A DNA stretch of 54,996 bases, from NCBI RefSeq assembly GCF_015206815.1, contig NZ_JADEXZ010000038.1:1-54996 (forward strand), in the 5' to 3' direction. The translations under genes and the position numbers were made by a program. Origin of the DNA: Fortiea sp. LEGE XX443. GTDB taxonomy: Bacteria > Cyanobacteriota > Cyanobacteriia > Cyanobacteriales > Nostocaceae. Positions 53,722-54,996 of this stretch are shown here, one piece after another; position 1 is the first letter of the stretch, and each line of letters opens with the position of its first letter. Under the pieces are notes generated by a model. The model was given only the letters and a program-made list of their open reading frames with translations. It was not told the DNA's origin and did not search any database.

Positions 53722-54297
53722 TTAGTCTTCCCTTGCTTGCCAATGAGGATTAATCAGACTTGTAAGAATATGATCTTGCCATTTGCCATTAATTAATAAA
53801 TAGTCTCTTGCATATCCTTCAACCACAAATCCCAGTCGTTTCAATACATTACCACTACGTTGGTTGTGCGGCATGTAATTTGCCATAATACGATGAAAAT
53901 TTAAGTCTTCAAATACATATTGAATTGCCACTTTTAATCCTTCTGTCATGTATCCTTTACTTTGCTCAGTTTCTGCTAGACTGTAACCTACATAGCAAAA
54001 ATGAGCGGCTCCTCGAATAAAATTATTAAAATTAACGGTTCCAATAATTGTGTTAGGATTATTTTTAGGAAAAATAAAGAGTTTTAAAGATTGGTCATGA
54101 ATAAATTCTAAAAAAGTATTTTCTAGTTGATATTGCCAATATTCTTCTGTAAAAAAAGCATCTGTCCATTGAGGATAGAATGGAGTCAGATAAGATTTAT
54201 TTTCAATAAAAAATTTTAGAATTTGGGGAATATCTTCATGGATGGCAATACGTAATAATAAGCGATCGCTAGTAATTATTGGCAATTCTGAGTTCAT
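53722..54297 (-). CDS. RimJ/RimL-type GNAT N-acetyltransferase
   Basis: 191 residues. It begins ELPIITSDRLLLRIAIHEDIPQIL, typical of RimJ/RimL/RimI-type GNAT enzymes. The acetyl-CoA region is AETEQSKGYMTEGLKVAIQY, where the usual R-GxG/A loop is altered to QSKGYMTEG, and the end strand LGFVVEGYARDYLLINGKWQDHILTSL is typical. It probably acetylates a protein N-terminus or a small amine. Monocistronic. Confidence 0.88.
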   Translation of the reverse strand: MNSELPIITSDRLLLRIAIHEDIPQILKFFIENKSYLTPFYPQWTDAFFTEEYWQYQLENTFLEFIHDQSLKLFIFPKNNPNTIIGTVNFNNFIRGAAHFCYVGYSLAETEQSKGYMTEGLKVAIQYVFEDLNFHRIMANYMPHNQRSGNVLKRLGFVVEGYARDYLLINGKWQDHILTSLINPHWQARED

Positions 54298-54843
54298 AAA
54301 AATTTGACTAAACTAATAACTAGATTTATTAATGTTAGTATTTTCTGGATTTAGACTGCATAAATACGCTTAATTTAGATTGTGAGCTTATAAGTTAGCG
54401 TCGTTTAAAACCCTAAACAATACATATATATTACAAAATAGCGATCGCATCGTGCCAGTAGGGTAAGTCCTGGAAATATTGCGATCGCATTTTGAGTATA
54501 TTCAAGCCTTCAATAGCTAATTTTAATAGCTGTGGGTGAGTTGTAGCTTTAGGTAATTAGGGATTTGTCTTGCATCATCTGAGAGCATATACTAACAGTG
54601 ATTGCTTTCTTTACTAACAAAGATATACTGAGGCTTTGGGATAGATCCAAACCCTAATTTAACATCCATATTGTATGAGAATCTTGATGTAAATAAATTG
54701 ATGTGGCAACAATAGTTACAGATTGTGCCAGCAAGCAATTAGTGTGTTTACATCAGAAGTGTTGAATGTTAGGAAAAAGCCTATAGAAATAGCCCAAAAT
54801 ATAGTAAAATTTGGGCTAAGTACTAAAATATTTTGATTTCACA
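54298..54843. other. Gene-free stretch leading into a transposon
   Basis: Two HIP1 sites near 54441 and 54480. TAGCCCAAA (54790-54798) with TTTGGGCTA (54810-54818) forms a 9-bp hairpin 26 bp before the transposase start; such hairpins can block read-through into a transposase gene. The left end of the element should lie between about 54640 and 54790, but I cannot fix it without the right end. Confidence 0.45.
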
Positions 54844-54996
54844 ATGATTATAAATTCATTTCCCAGAATTGTCAAAGATATCCTGAAAGAACTGGCAAAA
54901 AATGATTATCCAGTATTGAACAGCCGTTTATTCTTCGAGTGCTGGTTGTCTTACGTCTTGGATAACAGCTTAACAAGTATGCGAGATTTATTTACC
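54844..54996 (+). mobile_element. 5' part of an IS4-like transposase gene, cut by the window end
   Basis: 51 codons from ATG 54844 to the window edge, still open: MIINSFPRIVKDILKELA, then NDYPVLNSRLFFECWL and LDNSLTSMRDLFT. This matches the N-terminal region of cyanobacterial IS4-type (DDE) transposases as I remember it, where SMRDLF-RLN follows. Intactness and ends cannot be judged here. Confidence 0.65.

Overview
The window comes from a filamentous, probably heterocyst-type (Nostoc/Calothrix-like) cyanobacterium. The signs are very frequent HIP1 octamers (GCGATCGC) inside and between genes, Nostoc-type short tandem repeats and dispersed palindromes, the cyanobacterial order ffh - rpsP - KH protein - rpsU - phoH, a SulP/SbtA bicarbonate-uptake set, and the 2-oxoglutarate decarboxylase / succinic semialdehyde dehydrogenase pair. 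I saw no rRNA, tRNA or CRISPR array. The whole window reads as chromosomal.

Layout. 1-8.5 kb is central metabolism: a GlcD-type glycolate oxidase subunit, a TrkA-domain K+ channel, argD, then the two enzymes that bypass the missing 2-oxoglutarate dehydrogenase. 8.5-20 kb is cell envelope and signalling: a histidine kinase with a DUF4079 membrane partner, a DM13 exported protein, a cellulose-synthase-like GT2 enzyme with a degenerate PilZ tail, three integral-membrane glycosyltransferases and an OlsB-like acyltransferase. 20-21.4 kb holds a MazEF-type pair and a structured gene-free stretch. 21.4-28.6 kb is housekeeping (SRP protein, S16, KH protein, S21, PhoH, two small conserved proteins, an ABC exporter). 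29-31.7 kb is a Spy-like periplasmic protein divergent from a NarL-type two-component system.

33.2-35.6 kb carries the most unusual system. A TIGR04222-type membrane protein ends in a Cys/Ser/Gly repeat tail and is followed at 6 bp by a DUF692 (multinuclear iron oxidase family) enzyme, which overlaps a third protein resembling the SCO6045-like partner family. The arrangement looks like a RiPP-type cysteine-modifying system whose substrate is the tail of a membrane protein. 37.3-41 kb is nifJ with two lineage-specific insertions. 41.2-43.5 kb is a small accessory pocket with a broken brnT toxin gene. 44.2-47.5 kb encodes a PlsY-like membrane domain fused to a rifampin-phosphotransferase/PEP-synthase-like dikinase, with a cupin overlapping by 4 bp.

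48.2-53.3 kb is a compact inorganic-carbon island: bicA, sbtA, sbtB and an NhaS3-like Na+/H+ antiporter. Two Na+-dependent bicarbonate importers, the PII-like regulator and the Na+ extruder sit together. By eye its DNA is richer in G+C than its neighbours, and it is bordered by debris (a degraded second bicA start, a duplicated sbtB tail and the AT-rich 3' end of another antiporter gene). This suggests it was gained by transfer and recombined into a resident antiporter locus. The window ends in a GNAT gene and the 5' part of a transposase gene.
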